Assembly: GCA_033765345.1 (NCBI GenBank)
Contig: JANRIC010000132.1
Span: forward strand, 1 to 64,000
Source: JANRIC01 sp033765345
GTDB lineage: Bacteria; Bacteroidota; Bacteroidia; Cytophagales; Microscillaceae
Reading direction: 5' to 3'
Length of the DNA: 64,000 nucleotides
In this document: positions 1-7,428 of the stretch, one piece after another
How the letters are laid out: each line of letters starts with the position of its first letter
Position numbering within the stretch: position 1 is the first letter of the stretch
The notes under the pieces: generated by a model
Told to the model about the DNA's origin: nothing
The model's input: the letters and a program-made list of their open reading frames with translations, nothing else
Database searches by the model: none
Made by a program: the position numbers and the translations under genes

Positions 1-60
1 GCATAAATTACCTAGAATTTTCACTAACTTGGCAGTCATAAAGTCTTTCATCTAATAGTA

Positions 61-68
61 TATTTTTG
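61..68 (+). promoter_or_regulatory. possible Bacteroidota -7 box upstream of the DUF1016 gene
   Basis: TATTTTTG fits the TAnnTTTG -7 consensus of the Bacteroidota primary sigma factor. No well-spaced -33 TTG is visible. If used, transcription would start near 74, which makes the TTG at 66 an impossible start codon. Confidence 0.35.
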
Positions 69-1106
69 AAGATTGGAAACCTTAAAATTACTATTTTTTT
101 GGAAGACTTTTTACTCTTTTATTTTTTATCGGGTAGGGTGATTCAAAATGCAAAAGTGAAGGTCAGTAAGACTATCAACAAAGAAATGATAGTGCTTTAT
201 TGGCATATAGGTCAGGCAATTGTAGAAAAACAAAACTTGGTGGGCTATGGAAAATCAGTTGTGGAGCAATTGGCAAAAGACATCAAAGAGGATTTCCCAA
301 ATTTACAAGGTTTCTCAGCCCGCAATATGTGGGATATGAGGCGTTTTTATCTTACTTATAAGGACTTCCCACTTCTGCGACAGCTTGTCGCAGAAGTTCC
401 TTGGAAGCATAACCTATTGATTATGAGTATGAAAAATACAGATGAGCAAGCGTTTTATCTTGAACAAGTAGCCACCCAAAACTGGACACGCGAAGTCCTC
501 ACCTTTCAAATCAAAAATAATGTTTATCAAAATCTTAAGTTGCGTGGTAAGCATCATAACTTTCAACATACTTTGCCTGAACTTCAAGCAAATCAAGCAC
601 AAGAAATCCTCAAAAGCGAATATACATTTGATTTCTTAGGTATTCAAGGAACAATATTAGAAAAAGCACTTGAAAACAAACTGATAGAACATATCAAGGA
701 GTTTTTATTGGAATTAGGCTATGGATTTACTTTCATTGGGCAACAATACAGACTTGTACTGGGTCAAAAAGAATACTTTATTGATTTGCTATTTTTTCAT
801 AGAAAATTGAAATGTTTGGTAGCAATTGATTTAAAAATTGGAGAATCTGAGCCTGAATATGCCGGAAAGATGAACTTCTACTTGGAAGTATTGGACAACA
901 CAGTAAAAATGACTGATGAGAACTCAAGTATTGGGATTATTCTTTGTACCAAAAAAGATGATCTGGAAGTGGAATATTCCTTGCGGAGTCAAAATAAACC
1001 GATTGGTGTGGCAGAGTACAAATTATATGAGCAACTTCCCGAAGAACTTAGCAAACAACTGCCTTCTGCCAAAGAAATCAAACAATATTTGAAATCAAAA
1101 AAGTGA
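66..1106 (+). CDS. DUF1016 family (YhcG-type) PD-(D/E)XK nuclease domain protein
   Basis: The 346-residue product matches the DUF1016/YhcG family, DNA-binding proteins with a C-terminal PD-(D/E)XK-like nuclease fold often found in defence or accessory regions. The N-terminal half carries the family signature around VLYWHIGQAIVE and SARNMWDMRRFY; the C-terminal half has the nuclease core FIDLLFFHRKLKCLVAIDLK followed by EPEYAGKMNFYL. The likely catalytic residues are the Asp of FIDLL and the Asp and Lys of IDLK. The TTG start at 66 is only the first possible codon. It overlaps a good -7 box (TATTTTTG, 61-68), and the first 25 or so residues do not resemble the family, so the true start is probably downstream (for example GTG at 139) or the 5' end has been rearranged. 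A palindrome lies inside the gene at 371-397. The cellular role is not established. Confidence 0.85.
   Translation: MKIGNLKITIFLEDFLLFYFLSGRVIQNAKVKVSKTINKEMIVLYWHIGQAIVEKQNLVGYGKSVVEQLAKDIKEDFPNLQGFSARNMWDMRRFYLTYKDFPLLRQLVAEVPWKHNLLIMSMKNTDEQAFYLEQVATQNWTREVLTFQIKNNVYQNLKLRGKHHNFQHTLPELQANQAQEILKSEYTFDFLGIQGTILEKALENKLIEHIKEFLLELGYGFTFIGQQYRLVLGQKEYFIDLLFFHRKLKCLVAIDLKIGESEPEYAGKMNFYLEVLDNTVKMTDENSSIGIILCTKKDDLEVEYSLRSQNKPIGVAEYKLYEQLPEELSKQLPSAKEIKQYLKSKK
371..397. repeat. perfect inverted repeat inside the DUF1016 gene
   Basis: Two perfectly complementary 12-base arms (371-382 and 386-397) are separated by the triplet GCT. The segment is translated in frame as part of the linker LLRQLVAEVPW. 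The same protein segment is conserved in DUF1016 proteins in general, so the palindrome coexists with a conserved amino-acid stretch. Confidence 0.85.
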
Positions 1107-1301
1107 TAAACCCATTCCTCAATCTCTTAGAAAAGACACTAAAAAGTAAAAAGATACCCCCCACTTTTTCAACGAACAGCAAACTTATTTGACTCTGCCC
1201 CCTGTTGAATACCATTCCATGCATAGCTACTCGATGTAATTTTGAAAAATTTTCTTTACTTTGGTCTCTCAACTCAATGGTATTATCAAATCATATTTTA
1301 A

Positions 1302-1910
1302 ATGCGAAAACTTTACCTCTTTATGTTTGTTTTCTGGATGACAGATTGTGTATTTGGGCAATCAGCCTCAGACTTATTCAATGCTGGCCTTGAAAAAATG
1401 AAGGAAAAAAAATACGAAGAAGCCATCACCGATTTTGATCAGGCACTTAAAATGGATGATAAAGATTCTTTTTTACACGCCAATCGAGGGCTGGCACAGG
1501 CAGCTTTGGGCAGGCATCGTCAAGCAATCTCGGATTATAATAAAGCCATCAAACTCAATCCGAAATATGCCAAATTTTATATCTATCGTGGTATTGCCAA
1601 CGACAGCACCCGCAAATACCAGGAAGCTGTAGATGATTATACCCGCGCAATCAGATTAGATGATAAGGACCCTTCGCTTTATACCGCCAGAGGACATACC
1701 TTCTTTAACGTCAAACAATATGACACGGCAATTGCCAATTTTAATGTAGCCATTCAACTAGATCCCAATCAGGTCACAGCGTACCTGCTTCGAGGACAAG
1801 CAAAATATCGCACAGTTGATTCGGTGGGTGCCTGTAATGATTGGCAAAAGGCTTCTGAACTCGGTAGCGAGGAAGCCCGGAAACTCTTTGAAGAAAATTG
1901 TAATCAATAA
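1302..1910 (+). CDS. secreted tetratricopeptide repeat protein
   Basis: The 202-residue protein has an N-terminal hydrophobic signal (residues 1-19, ending near DCVFG) followed by about four tandem TPR units, recognisable by repeated patterns such as KKYEEAITDFDQALKMD, GRHRQAISDYNKAIKLNP and KQYDTAIANFNVAIQLDP. TPR arrays form superhelical scaffolds for protein contacts. A Cys at residue 16 is not in a convincing lipobox, so a periplasmic or surface-exposed location through ordinary Sec cleavage is more likely. Eight bases separate its stop from the mrp start, suggesting co-transcription, but no specific partner can be inferred. Confidence 0.8.
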   Translation: MRKLYLFMFVFWMTDCVFGQSASDLFNAGLEKMKEKKYEEAITDFDQALKMDDKDSFLHANRGLAQAALGRHRQAISDYNKAIKLNPKYAKFYIYRGIANDSTRKYQEAVDDYTRAIRLDDKDPSLYTARGHTFFNVKQYDTAIANFNVAIQLDPNQVTAYLLRGQAKYRTVDSVGACNDWQKASELGSEEARKLFEENCNQ

Positions 1911-1917
1911 TAATGAA

Positions 1918-2991
1918 ATGCGTATACAAGAAGCCGATATTTTAAAAGCCCTCAGTACCGTAGAAGAACCTGATTTGAAAAAGGACTTGGTCACACTGGG
2001 TATGATTCGGGATATTGAGATAGTGGGTCAGAAAATAGCCTTTACGGTGATCCTCACCACACCAGCCTGCCCGCTGAAAGAGCTGATCCGAAAAAATTGT
2101 GAAAAAGCAATTCAACAGATCATACATCCTGACCTGCAAGTGGAGGTACGTATGACTGCACAAGTAACCTCTACAAGAGACAACACGCCTGTCTTACCAG
2201 ATGTCAAAAATATCATTGCCATCGCTTCGGGCAAAGGAGGCGTGGGTAAATCTACCGTTTCTGCCAACCTGGCCCTGGCACTTGCACAATCGGGTGCTAG
2301 GGTAGGCCTAATAGATGCAGATATTTTCGGACCCTCGATTCCGATTATGTTTGGGGTAGAGGACGAAAAACCCCTCGTGGAGCAAATCAATGGCAAGAAT
2401 TATATCATTCCTATAGAAAAATTTTCTATCAAAATCATTTCTATGGGTTTTCTCTCTCCGGCTGAAAGTGCGGTGGTTTGGCGAGGCCCTATGGCCAGCA
2501 AAGCTCTGCAGCAGTTTATCACAGATACACTTTGGGGCGAACTGGATTATCTGCTCATTGATCTGCCGCCGGGTACAAGTGATATTCACCTGACTATGGC
2601 GATGACCCTGCCCATGACGGGGGCTGTGATCGTGACTACCCCCCAAAAAGTAGCCATTGCAGATGCCCGCAAAGGTCTGGCTATGTTCAAACAAGGGCAA
2701 ATCAATGTGCCGATCCTGGGGATTGTGGAAAATATGGCTTATTTTACGCCGGCAGAGCTACCAGATCATAAGTATTACATCTTTGGGCAAAATGGCGGTA
2801 AAGACTTCGCCCTCAACAATGTACTTCCTTTCCTGGGAGAAATCCCACTGGTACAGGCCATCCGCGAATCAGGCGATGAAGGCATCCCAGCAGTAGCCCA
2901 GAAAGACCCAATTTTGCAAAAAGCTTTTCAGGATTTAGCACAGGCTTTGGCACAACAAGTGGCCATTCGAAATGCAGCGTCTTTGTCGTAA
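1918..2991 (+). CDS. mrp: Mrp/ApbC-family iron-sulfur cluster carrier ATPase
   Basis: The 357-residue product has an N-terminal MIP18/DUF59 domain (residues about 1-75) and a C-terminal ParA/MinD-like ATPase with the deviant Walker A motif GKGGVGKS at residues 105-112 and the DLPPGTSD loop typical of Mrp/NBP35 proteins. Members carry or assemble Fe-S clusters in the cytoplasm. The ATG at 1918 was chosen because it opens directly into the DUF59 domain; an open frame extends upstream into the TPR gene. The C-terminal CxxC used for cluster binding by E. coli ApbC is absent: the matching loop after ENMAYF reads TPAELPDHKYYIFG. An Nfu gene follows about 100 bases downstream, consistent with a shared Fe-S role. 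Confidence 0.93.
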   Translation: MRIQEADILKALSTVEEPDLKKDLVTLGMIRDIEIVGQKIAFTVILTTPACPLKELIRKNCEKAIQQIIHPDLQVEVRMTAQVTSTRDNTPVLPDVKNIIAIASGKGGVGKSTVSANLALALAQSGARVGLIDADIFGPSIPIMFGVEDEKPLVEQINGKNYIIPIEKFSIKIISMGFLSPAESAVVWRGPMASKALQQFITDTLWGELDYLLIDLPPGTSDIHLTMAMTLPMTGAVIVTTPQKVAIADARKGLAMFKQGQINVPILGIVENMAYFTPAELPDHKYYIFGQNGGKDFALNNVLPFLGEIPLVQAIRESGDEGIPAVAQKDPILQKAFQDLAQALAQQVAIRNAASLS

Positions 2992-3093
2992 GTCCATGAA
3001 ACTCATCCTGAATATGTTCAAAAAAAGCTTATCTTTGAATTATATTCGGTTTTTTTTGTTAATATTGAAAATTATTAAGTCTAGAGATATACT

Positions 3094-3348
3094 ATGGAAG
3101 TTTCACTCAATTCATCGGAATTATTACAACGCATCGAGAAAGCCCTCGATACTATTCGTCCTTATTTAGCGGCTGATGGAGGAGACATTCGGGTAATAGA
3201 GGTCACCGACGAAGGAATCCTGAAAATTGAGCTTTTGGGTTCTTGTGAAAACTGCCCTATGTCAGCCATGACCATGAAAGCCGGTATAGAAGAATCCATT
3301 CGCAGATCAGTGCCCGAAATCTTAGGCGTGCAGGCTGTTAATGTTTAA
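3094..3348 (+). CDS. NifU C-terminal-domain (Nfu) Fe-S scaffold protein
   Basis: The 84-residue protein is a stand-alone Nfu domain. It contains the family motif GGDIRV and the cluster-ligating Cys pair C51/C54 in GSCENCPMSAMTMK. Two such proteins form a dimer holding one [4Fe-4S] cluster at the interface and hand it to apo-proteins. The length is typical for single-domain bacterial Nfu. It lies 102 bases after mrp on the same strand, which supports cooperation in Fe-S delivery. Confidence 0.93.
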   Translation: MEVSLNSSELLQRIEKALDTIRPYLAADGGDIRVIEVTDEGILKIELLGSCENCPMSAMTMKAGIEESIRRSVPEILGVQAVNV

Positions 3349-3423
3349 TCTTATAGATTTGGCTCTTAGGTGATCTTAAGATACCTGCATTTTTTTTGAT
3401 TTGTATTTCTAAATATTCTAATC

Positions 3424-4191
3424 ATGATAAAAAAAATTTTTAGTACAGTCAGTATTTTAAGCGTTTTATTGCTTTTGGGCAGCTGTCAAACCCTGAATTC
3501 TCTTGCCAATACAGCCCTCTCAGGAACAAATGACAACGGCGAGCCTACGGATGCCCAAATCGGTATGGGACTCAAAGAAGCCCTCAACGTTGGCATCAGC
3601 AAAGGCGTAGAAGAGCTCATCAAGCAGGATGGATACTTTAAAAACGAACTGATCAAAATCCTGCTCCCTCCCGAAGCCCAGAAAGTACAATCTATCATTA
3701 CCAAATACGTACCCGGAGGCGACAAACTTGTTGCAGATGCCATCCTGAAAATGAATCGCGCTGCCGAAGATGCAGCCAATGAAGCCAAGCCCATTTTCGT
3801 AAATGCCATTACAAGCCTGTCTTTTAATGATGTAAAAAATATCCTTTTTGGAGCTGAAAACGCTGCAACTGGTTATCTGAAAGACAAAACATACACAAGC
3901 CTCTCCTCGGCCTATTCACCCCGTATCAATGAATCTCTTACCAAAGTAGGTGCCGTACAAGCTTGGCAAGCTTTGGTGACTCCTTATAATAAGTTTGCCA
4001 ATTCGCCCCTGGCAGCCACCGTCAAAGATGCCAAACCCATCAACCCCGACTTAGGGGCTTATGTGACTCAGAAGGCCTTGGACGGACTATTTTTTAAGGT
4101 TCAAGAGCAGGAGAAAAAAATTCGTACTGATGTTTCTTCCCGCACTTCCGAATTATTAAAAGACGTGTTTGGTCTGCTGGATAAAAAATAG
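3424..4191 (+). CDS. DUF4197 family lipoprotein
   Basis: The 255-residue protein begins with a lipoprotein signal, hydrophobic core ILSVLLLLGS followed by Cys, so it is probably lipid-anchored in the envelope. The rest matches DUF4197: the conserved block GLKEALNVGISKGVEEL is followed by KNELIKILLPPEAQKV and the later FNDVKNILFG segment. The family is helical and common in Bacteroidota and Proteobacteria; its function is unknown. The gene stands alone, 75 bases after nfu, and is followed by a hairpin at 4199-4228. Confidence 0.85.
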   Translation: MIKKIFSTVSILSVLLLLGSCQTLNSLANTALSGTNDNGEPTDAQIGMGLKEALNVGISKGVEELIKQDGYFKNELIKILLPPEAQKVQSIITKYVPGGDKLVADAILKMNRAAEDAANEAKPIFVNAITSLSFNDVKNILFGAENAATGYLKDKTYTSLSSAYSPRINESLTKVGAVQAWQALVTPYNKFANSPLAATVKDAKPINPDLGAYVTQKALDGLFFKVQEQEKKIRTDVSSRTSELLKDVFGLLDKK

Positions 4192-4198
4192 ATTTTAT

Positions 4199-4228
4199 AA
4201 GAATTAGATATTCTTTTATCTGATTCTT
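4199..4228. terminator. hairpin after the DUF4197 gene
   Basis: Two 12-base arms (4199-4210 and 4217-4228) pair with one T-G wobble around a six-base loop, eight bases after the stop codon. The following sequence is only moderately T-rich, so a terminator is likely but not certain. Confidence 0.5.
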
Positions 4229-4299
4229 CTAAGACTTCTCTCAATCTTCATCTAAATGTCAAAAGCAACTGAAGACTGAGAAAGTGGTTCTTCCGTAGA

Positions 4300-4410
4300 T
4301 TTAACGTAAACAAAAATCCCTCATCCCAAAGAGCTTTAAAGCCCTCTCCTTTCAGCAGAAGATTGGGTGAAGTGCAAAGAAATCAAGCGTAAAAGCTTAC
4401 ATACGTTAAA
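4300..4410. repeat. possible decayed miniature element with terminal inverted repeats
   Basis: A 9-base motif TTTAACGTA at 4300-4308 recurs inverted at 4402-4410. The interior holds CCCTCATCCCA and CCCTCTCC... TTGGGTGAAGT-like segments that resemble dispersed intergenic palindromic repeats seen in many bacteria. No second copy was recognised in the window, so this is tentative. Confidence 0.3.
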
Positions 4411-4475
4411 ATATCGGGTTCTCTGACAATTTATGTGGGAATGATCCATGCAAGTATTTTCAAACAATAATTCTG

Positions 4476-4652
4476 TAAAAAATAAGTGCATTCAATTTCC
4501 TCTCTTGATGATCAATTTTGCCACGAATGCACGAATAAACGCCCTTATTCGTGCATTCGTGGCAAGCAATTCTTTCAAATGTTTAGTGGATAGCAAGTCT
4601 AATCAAGATGCGTCACCCACAAAATTTGTCAGAGAACCATTATTATTAAAGG
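4476..4652. repeat. dispersed hairpin repeat, copy A
   Basis: This segment of about 177 bases aligns with 20842-21022. It centres on a perfect hairpin with 21-base arms (4518-4538 and 4545-4565) and a six-base loop. Flanking blocks are conserved between copies: AAAAAATAAGT before the hairpin, and GGCAAGCAAT, GTCTAATCAAGAT and CACAAAATTTGTCAG after it. It reads through as protein in one frame, but that protein has no family character. In this copy the element replaces the 5' part of the HEPN-like gene. Confidence 0.8.
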
Positions 4653-5151
4653 ATAATGATAAGCAAAATATTATCTTAGAACGCTTTGATAATGCTGTTT
4701 CAAAAAACACAAATAAATATAATTCATTTATAGACTTAGTCGGTATTTTAGAAACTATATGTGTAGGAAATGATAAAGATGAATTAAGTTTTCGATTCAG
4801 TTTATATGTTTCATACTTATTGAATAATAAATTATACCCAGATTGAAGTGATTTGCCTGATTTTCTTGATTGATTAGCTTGATTATTAATGATTTAAAAG
4901 CTAAAATCTCGGAAAACCACTTCGGTTTGAGTATAAATTATAAAATATCTTTTGAAGAGGTAAAGAAAATGTATGATATCCGATCAAAACTTGCCCACGC
5001 AGGTCAGTCTAATAAATATTCACAAGAACTACACAACAAGCTTAAAGAAATCACAAAAAAACTTATAGTAATGCACCTCCAAAACCCCAATCAAAATGTG
5101 AAAGACCTCATTCTTGTGGCTTTAAAGATAAAGGACACAAAATCCGTTTAA
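4649..5151 (+). pseudogene. broken HEPN-domain gene, 5' truncated and interrupted by a 110-bp element
   Basis: The left part encodes residues ending ...FSLYVSYLLNNKL, then runs into the 110-bp repeat and stops. The right part resumes as NYKISFEEVKKMYDIRSK and continues to a natural stop at 5149-5151. Together they resemble the C-terminal HEPN-type domain of ApeA-like bacterial proteins, with the Rx4H motif IRSKLAH that in HEPN ribonucleases is catalytic. The two parts are in different frames, and the N-terminal region is lost where hairpin repeat copy A ends. I infer a dead gene damaged by two repeat insertions. The right-hand reading frame has no start codon outside the element. Confidence 0.65.
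4828..4937. mobile_element. 110-bp miniature element, copy 1 (identical to 19861-19970)
   Basis: All 110 bases are identical to those at 19861-19970. Its ends are imperfect inverted repeats, TTATACCCAGATTGAAGTG against TTATACTCAAACCGAAGTG. It has no coding capacity of its own. Here it sits inside the HEPN-like gene and is flanked by the 10-base direct repeat ATAAATTATA, part of which is shared with copy 2 and may belong to the element. The perfect identity suggests recent mobility or gene conversion. Confidence 0.8.
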
Positions 5152-5239
5152 TCTTGGTATTTAAATCGTGAAAGCGTACTATTCTCCCGAATCCAAGGGT
5201 TATAGACTCAAAAAATAGGTCAGAAAAGGGGTTTTCTTT

Positions 5240-5264
5240 ATCTCAACAATTGGGGTGTTGAGAT
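5240..5264. repeat. inverted repeat between the HEPN remnant and tsf
   Basis: Perfect 9-base arms (5240-5248 and 5256-5264) enclose a seven-base loop. No T-run follows on either strand. It could end leftover transcription from the pseudogene. The rest of 5152-5310 shows nothing I recognise. Confidence 0.4.
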
Positions 5265-5310
5265 TAACACTGGAAATATTTTGGGATAAACTGGCGATAG
5301 GGGTATAATA

Positions 5311-5340
5311 AAACCTCCTAAGAAATATCTAAGGAGGTTT
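5311..5340 (-). terminator. terminator of the rplM-rpsI-rpsB-tsf operon
   Basis: Nine-base arms AAACCTCCT (5311-5319) and its complement (5332-5340) form a stem-loop 25 bases beyond the tsf stop. On the minus strand the stem is followed by TTATTATA. Confidence 0.75.
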
Positions 5341-5364
5341 CGGGGTAGTATATTTTGATACGGA

Positions 5365-6198
5365 CTAAGCTCCGATTTCCATTCTATGGAATACGCTTAC
5401 TTTGATATCGGCACTTACTTCTTTGATCAATTGAGCTATGGTTTTGGAGTTATCCTTAACGAACTGTTGATTAAGCAGGGTGCTATCCTGATAGAATTTG
5501 TTGAGTTTACCCAGAGCAATTTTCTCGAGGATATTTTCAGGTTTACCTTCTTGACGGGCTTGTTCTTTACCGATCTCGATTTCACGCTCGATGATAGCAG
5601 GGTCTACACCGTCTTTATCAATTGCGACAGGCTTCATAGAGGCGATTTGAAGGGTGATGTCTTTACCCAATTCCGATACATCATGGCTACCTACTCCGTC
5701 TAAGCCGAGGATTACTCCTACTTTGGCGTTGGAGTGGATATAGATGGCGATTTTTTCGGCATTTACTTTGGCGTAAGCACTTACTTCTATTTTTTCTCCG
5801 ATTTTACCGGTGAAGTTGGTGATATGGTCGGCAACGGTGTTTCCGTCCACATCAAGAGTTAATAGTTCTTCTTTGCTTTCGGGCTTATTAGCTACTGCGG
5901 TTTTAAGGATAGTATTTCCTAATCCAAGAAACTCTTCATTTTTAGCTACGAAGTCGGTTTCGCAATTGAGTGCAAATATATATCCTTCACTTCCTGTCTC
6001 TGTAACGAATGCAAAAACAGCACCTTCGGTTGCTTCGCGGTCGGCACGTTTGGCAGAAATTTTTTGACCTTTTTTTCGTAAGATAGTGATTGCCTCTTCA
6101 AAATCTCCATTGGCTTCGTTGAGGGCTTGCTTACAGTCCATCATACCGGCACCGGTCATTTGTCGGAGTTTGTTAACATCTTGTGCAGAAATAGCCAT
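5365..6198 (-). CDS. tsf: elongation factor Ts
   Basis: The 277-residue product is EF-Ts, the nucleotide exchange factor that releases GDP from EF-Tu. The N-terminal UBA-like domain carries the signature KLRQMTGAGMMDCKQAL (residues about 10-26), and the core contains NCETDFVAKNEEF, the conserved TDFVA segment. Length and domain order are ordinary for Bacteroidota. It is the last gene of the operon, 22 bases after rpsB, and is followed by a terminator. Confidence 0.97.
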   Translation of the reverse strand: MAISAQDVNKLRQMTGAGMMDCKQALNEANGDFEEAITILRKKGQKISAKRADREATEGAVFAFVTETGSEGYIFALNCETDFVAKNEEFLGLGNTILKTAVANKPESKEELLTLDVDGNTVADHITNFTGKIGEKIEVSAYAKVNAEKIAIYIHSNAKVGVILGLDGVGSHDVSELGKDITLQIASMKPVAIDKDGVDPAIIEREIEIGKEQARQEGKPENILEKIALGKLNKFYQDSTLLNQQFVKDNSKTIAQLIKEVSADIKVSVFHRMEIGA

Positions 6199-6220
6199 TT
6201 GTATATGAGTTTAAGATGAT

Positions 6221-6991
6221 TTAATCTTCATCGTGCGAAGAGACAGTATCCAGTTCTTTTTTGTTGTCTTCTTCGTCTTTGGTTTTTTGGTCTTCCTTGT
6301 CTTTTTTTCGATCTGTTAATCCTTCTTCAATTGCTGCTGAGATAGCTTTGGTAATCAAAGAGATAGACTTATAAGCATCATCATTGGCAGGGATTGGGAA
6401 GTCAACCGAATTGGGATTAGAGTTGGTATCTACGATCCCAAAAACTGGGATACCTAATTTGGTAGCTTCATTGACAGCGATATGTTCTTTTTTGACATCT
6501 ACCACAAAAAGAGCTGCGGGAAGTCGGGTAAGATCGATGATTCCTCCAAGAAGTCTTTCCAGCTTTTCTTTTTCACGAGTGATGGTAAGTCTTTCTCTTT
6601 TTGCCAGGTTCTTGAAAGATTCTTCTTTCATGAGTTTTTCAATAGAAGAAAGTTTTTTCAAGGATTTGCGAACCGTTACAAAATTGGTAAGCATTCCACC
6701 CAACCAACGCTCAGTCACGTAGGGCATCCTTAGATTTTTTGCTTCTTCGGAAATAATCTCCTGAGCTTGTTTTTTGGTAGCCACAAACATGACTTTTCTT
6801 CCGGAGCGGACTACATTTTTGAGTGCCTGACAGGCTTCATCCAAACAAGCCAAGGTCTTATTAATATCAATGATATGGATGCCGTTTTTCTCCATAAAAA
6901 TATAAGGAGCCATTCTGGGGTCCCACTTACGGGTAAGGTGTCCGAAATGGACACCGGCATCTAATAATTCTTTATAAGTTAATTTATCCAT
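6221..6991 (-). CDS. rpsB: 30S ribosomal protein S2
   Basis: The product is S2, a small-subunit protein needed to recruit S1-type proteins. Signatures include GVHFGHLTRKWDPRM near the N-terminus and the internal ERWLGGMLTNF and PVFGIVDTNSNP motifs. I chose the second Met (position 6991, MDKLTYKELLDAG) because family members begin there; five extra residues are possible from 7006, which directly abuts the rpsI stop. The final 30 residues are a charged Lys/Glu/Asp tail, common in this phylum. Confidence 0.96.
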   Translation of the reverse strand: MDKLTYKELLDAGVHFGHLTRKWDPRMAPYIFMEKNGIHIIDINKTLACLDEACQALKNVVRSGRKVMFVATKKQAQEIISEEAKNLRMPYVTERWLGGMLTNFVTVRKSLKKLSSIEKLMKEESFKNLAKRERLTITREKEKLERLLGGIIDLTRLPAALFVVDVKKEHIAVNEATKLGIPVFGIVDTNSNPNSVDFPIPANDDAYKSISLITKAISAAIEEGLTDRKKDKEDQKTKDEEDNKKELDTVSSHDED

Positions 6992-7006
6992 AAGTCGAGC
7001 TTTCAA

Positions 7007-7405
7007 TTAACGTTTACTGAACTGGAATCTTCTACGTGCTTTTCTTCTACCGTACTTTTTACGCTCTACCATACGCGAATCACGAGTAAGGAATCCTTCT
7101 TTTTTGAGAGGGGGGCGATTTTCAGCATTATCTTCAATGAGTCCGCGGGAAATAGCAAGGCGAACAGCTTCGGCCTGCCCTGTGATCCCGCCACCGTACA
7201 CATTTACTTTAATATCAAAGCTCTCGAGTACATCTATGGTTGCTAGGGGTTGCAGAACGACGGTTTGGAGAGTTTCTATGGGAAAATAATGCTTAAAATC
7301 TCTGTTATTAACCGTGATTTTGCCTGATCCCGGAGTCATATATACTCTGGCAACTGCTGTTTTTCGTCTTCCGGTGGTATTGATTACTTCTTTTACTTCA
7401 GCCAT
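7007..7405 (-). CDS. rpsI: 30S ribosomal protein S9
   Basis: The 132-residue S9 protein has the N-terminal TGRRKTAVARV motif, the central GGGITGQAEAVRLAISRGL and the conserved C-terminal RKKYGRRKARRRFQFSKR tail that reaches into the ribosomal P site. It is the second gene of the rplM operon, 23 bases after rplM. Confidence 0.98.
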   Translation of the reverse strand: MAEVKEVINTTGRRKTAVARVYMTPGSGKITVNNRDFKHYFPIETLQTVVLQPLATIDVLESFDIKVNVYGGGITGQAEAVRLAISRGLIEDNAENRPPLKKEGFLTRDSRMVERKKYGRRKARRRFQFSKR

Positions 7406-7428
7406 CTTTCAATATAATATAGAATCAA

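Noticed and set aside
4448..4846. 132-codon ORF across hairpin repeat copy A
   Set aside because: The first two thirds translate the repeat palindrome; only the last part resembles the HEPN remnant, so it is not an intact gene.
4827..4942. Clean 10-bp target duplication (ATAAATTATA) for the 110-bp element copy 1
   Set aside because: Part of this motif is also present at copy 2, and removing one repeat does not restore the HEPN frame, so the boundaries remain undetermined.
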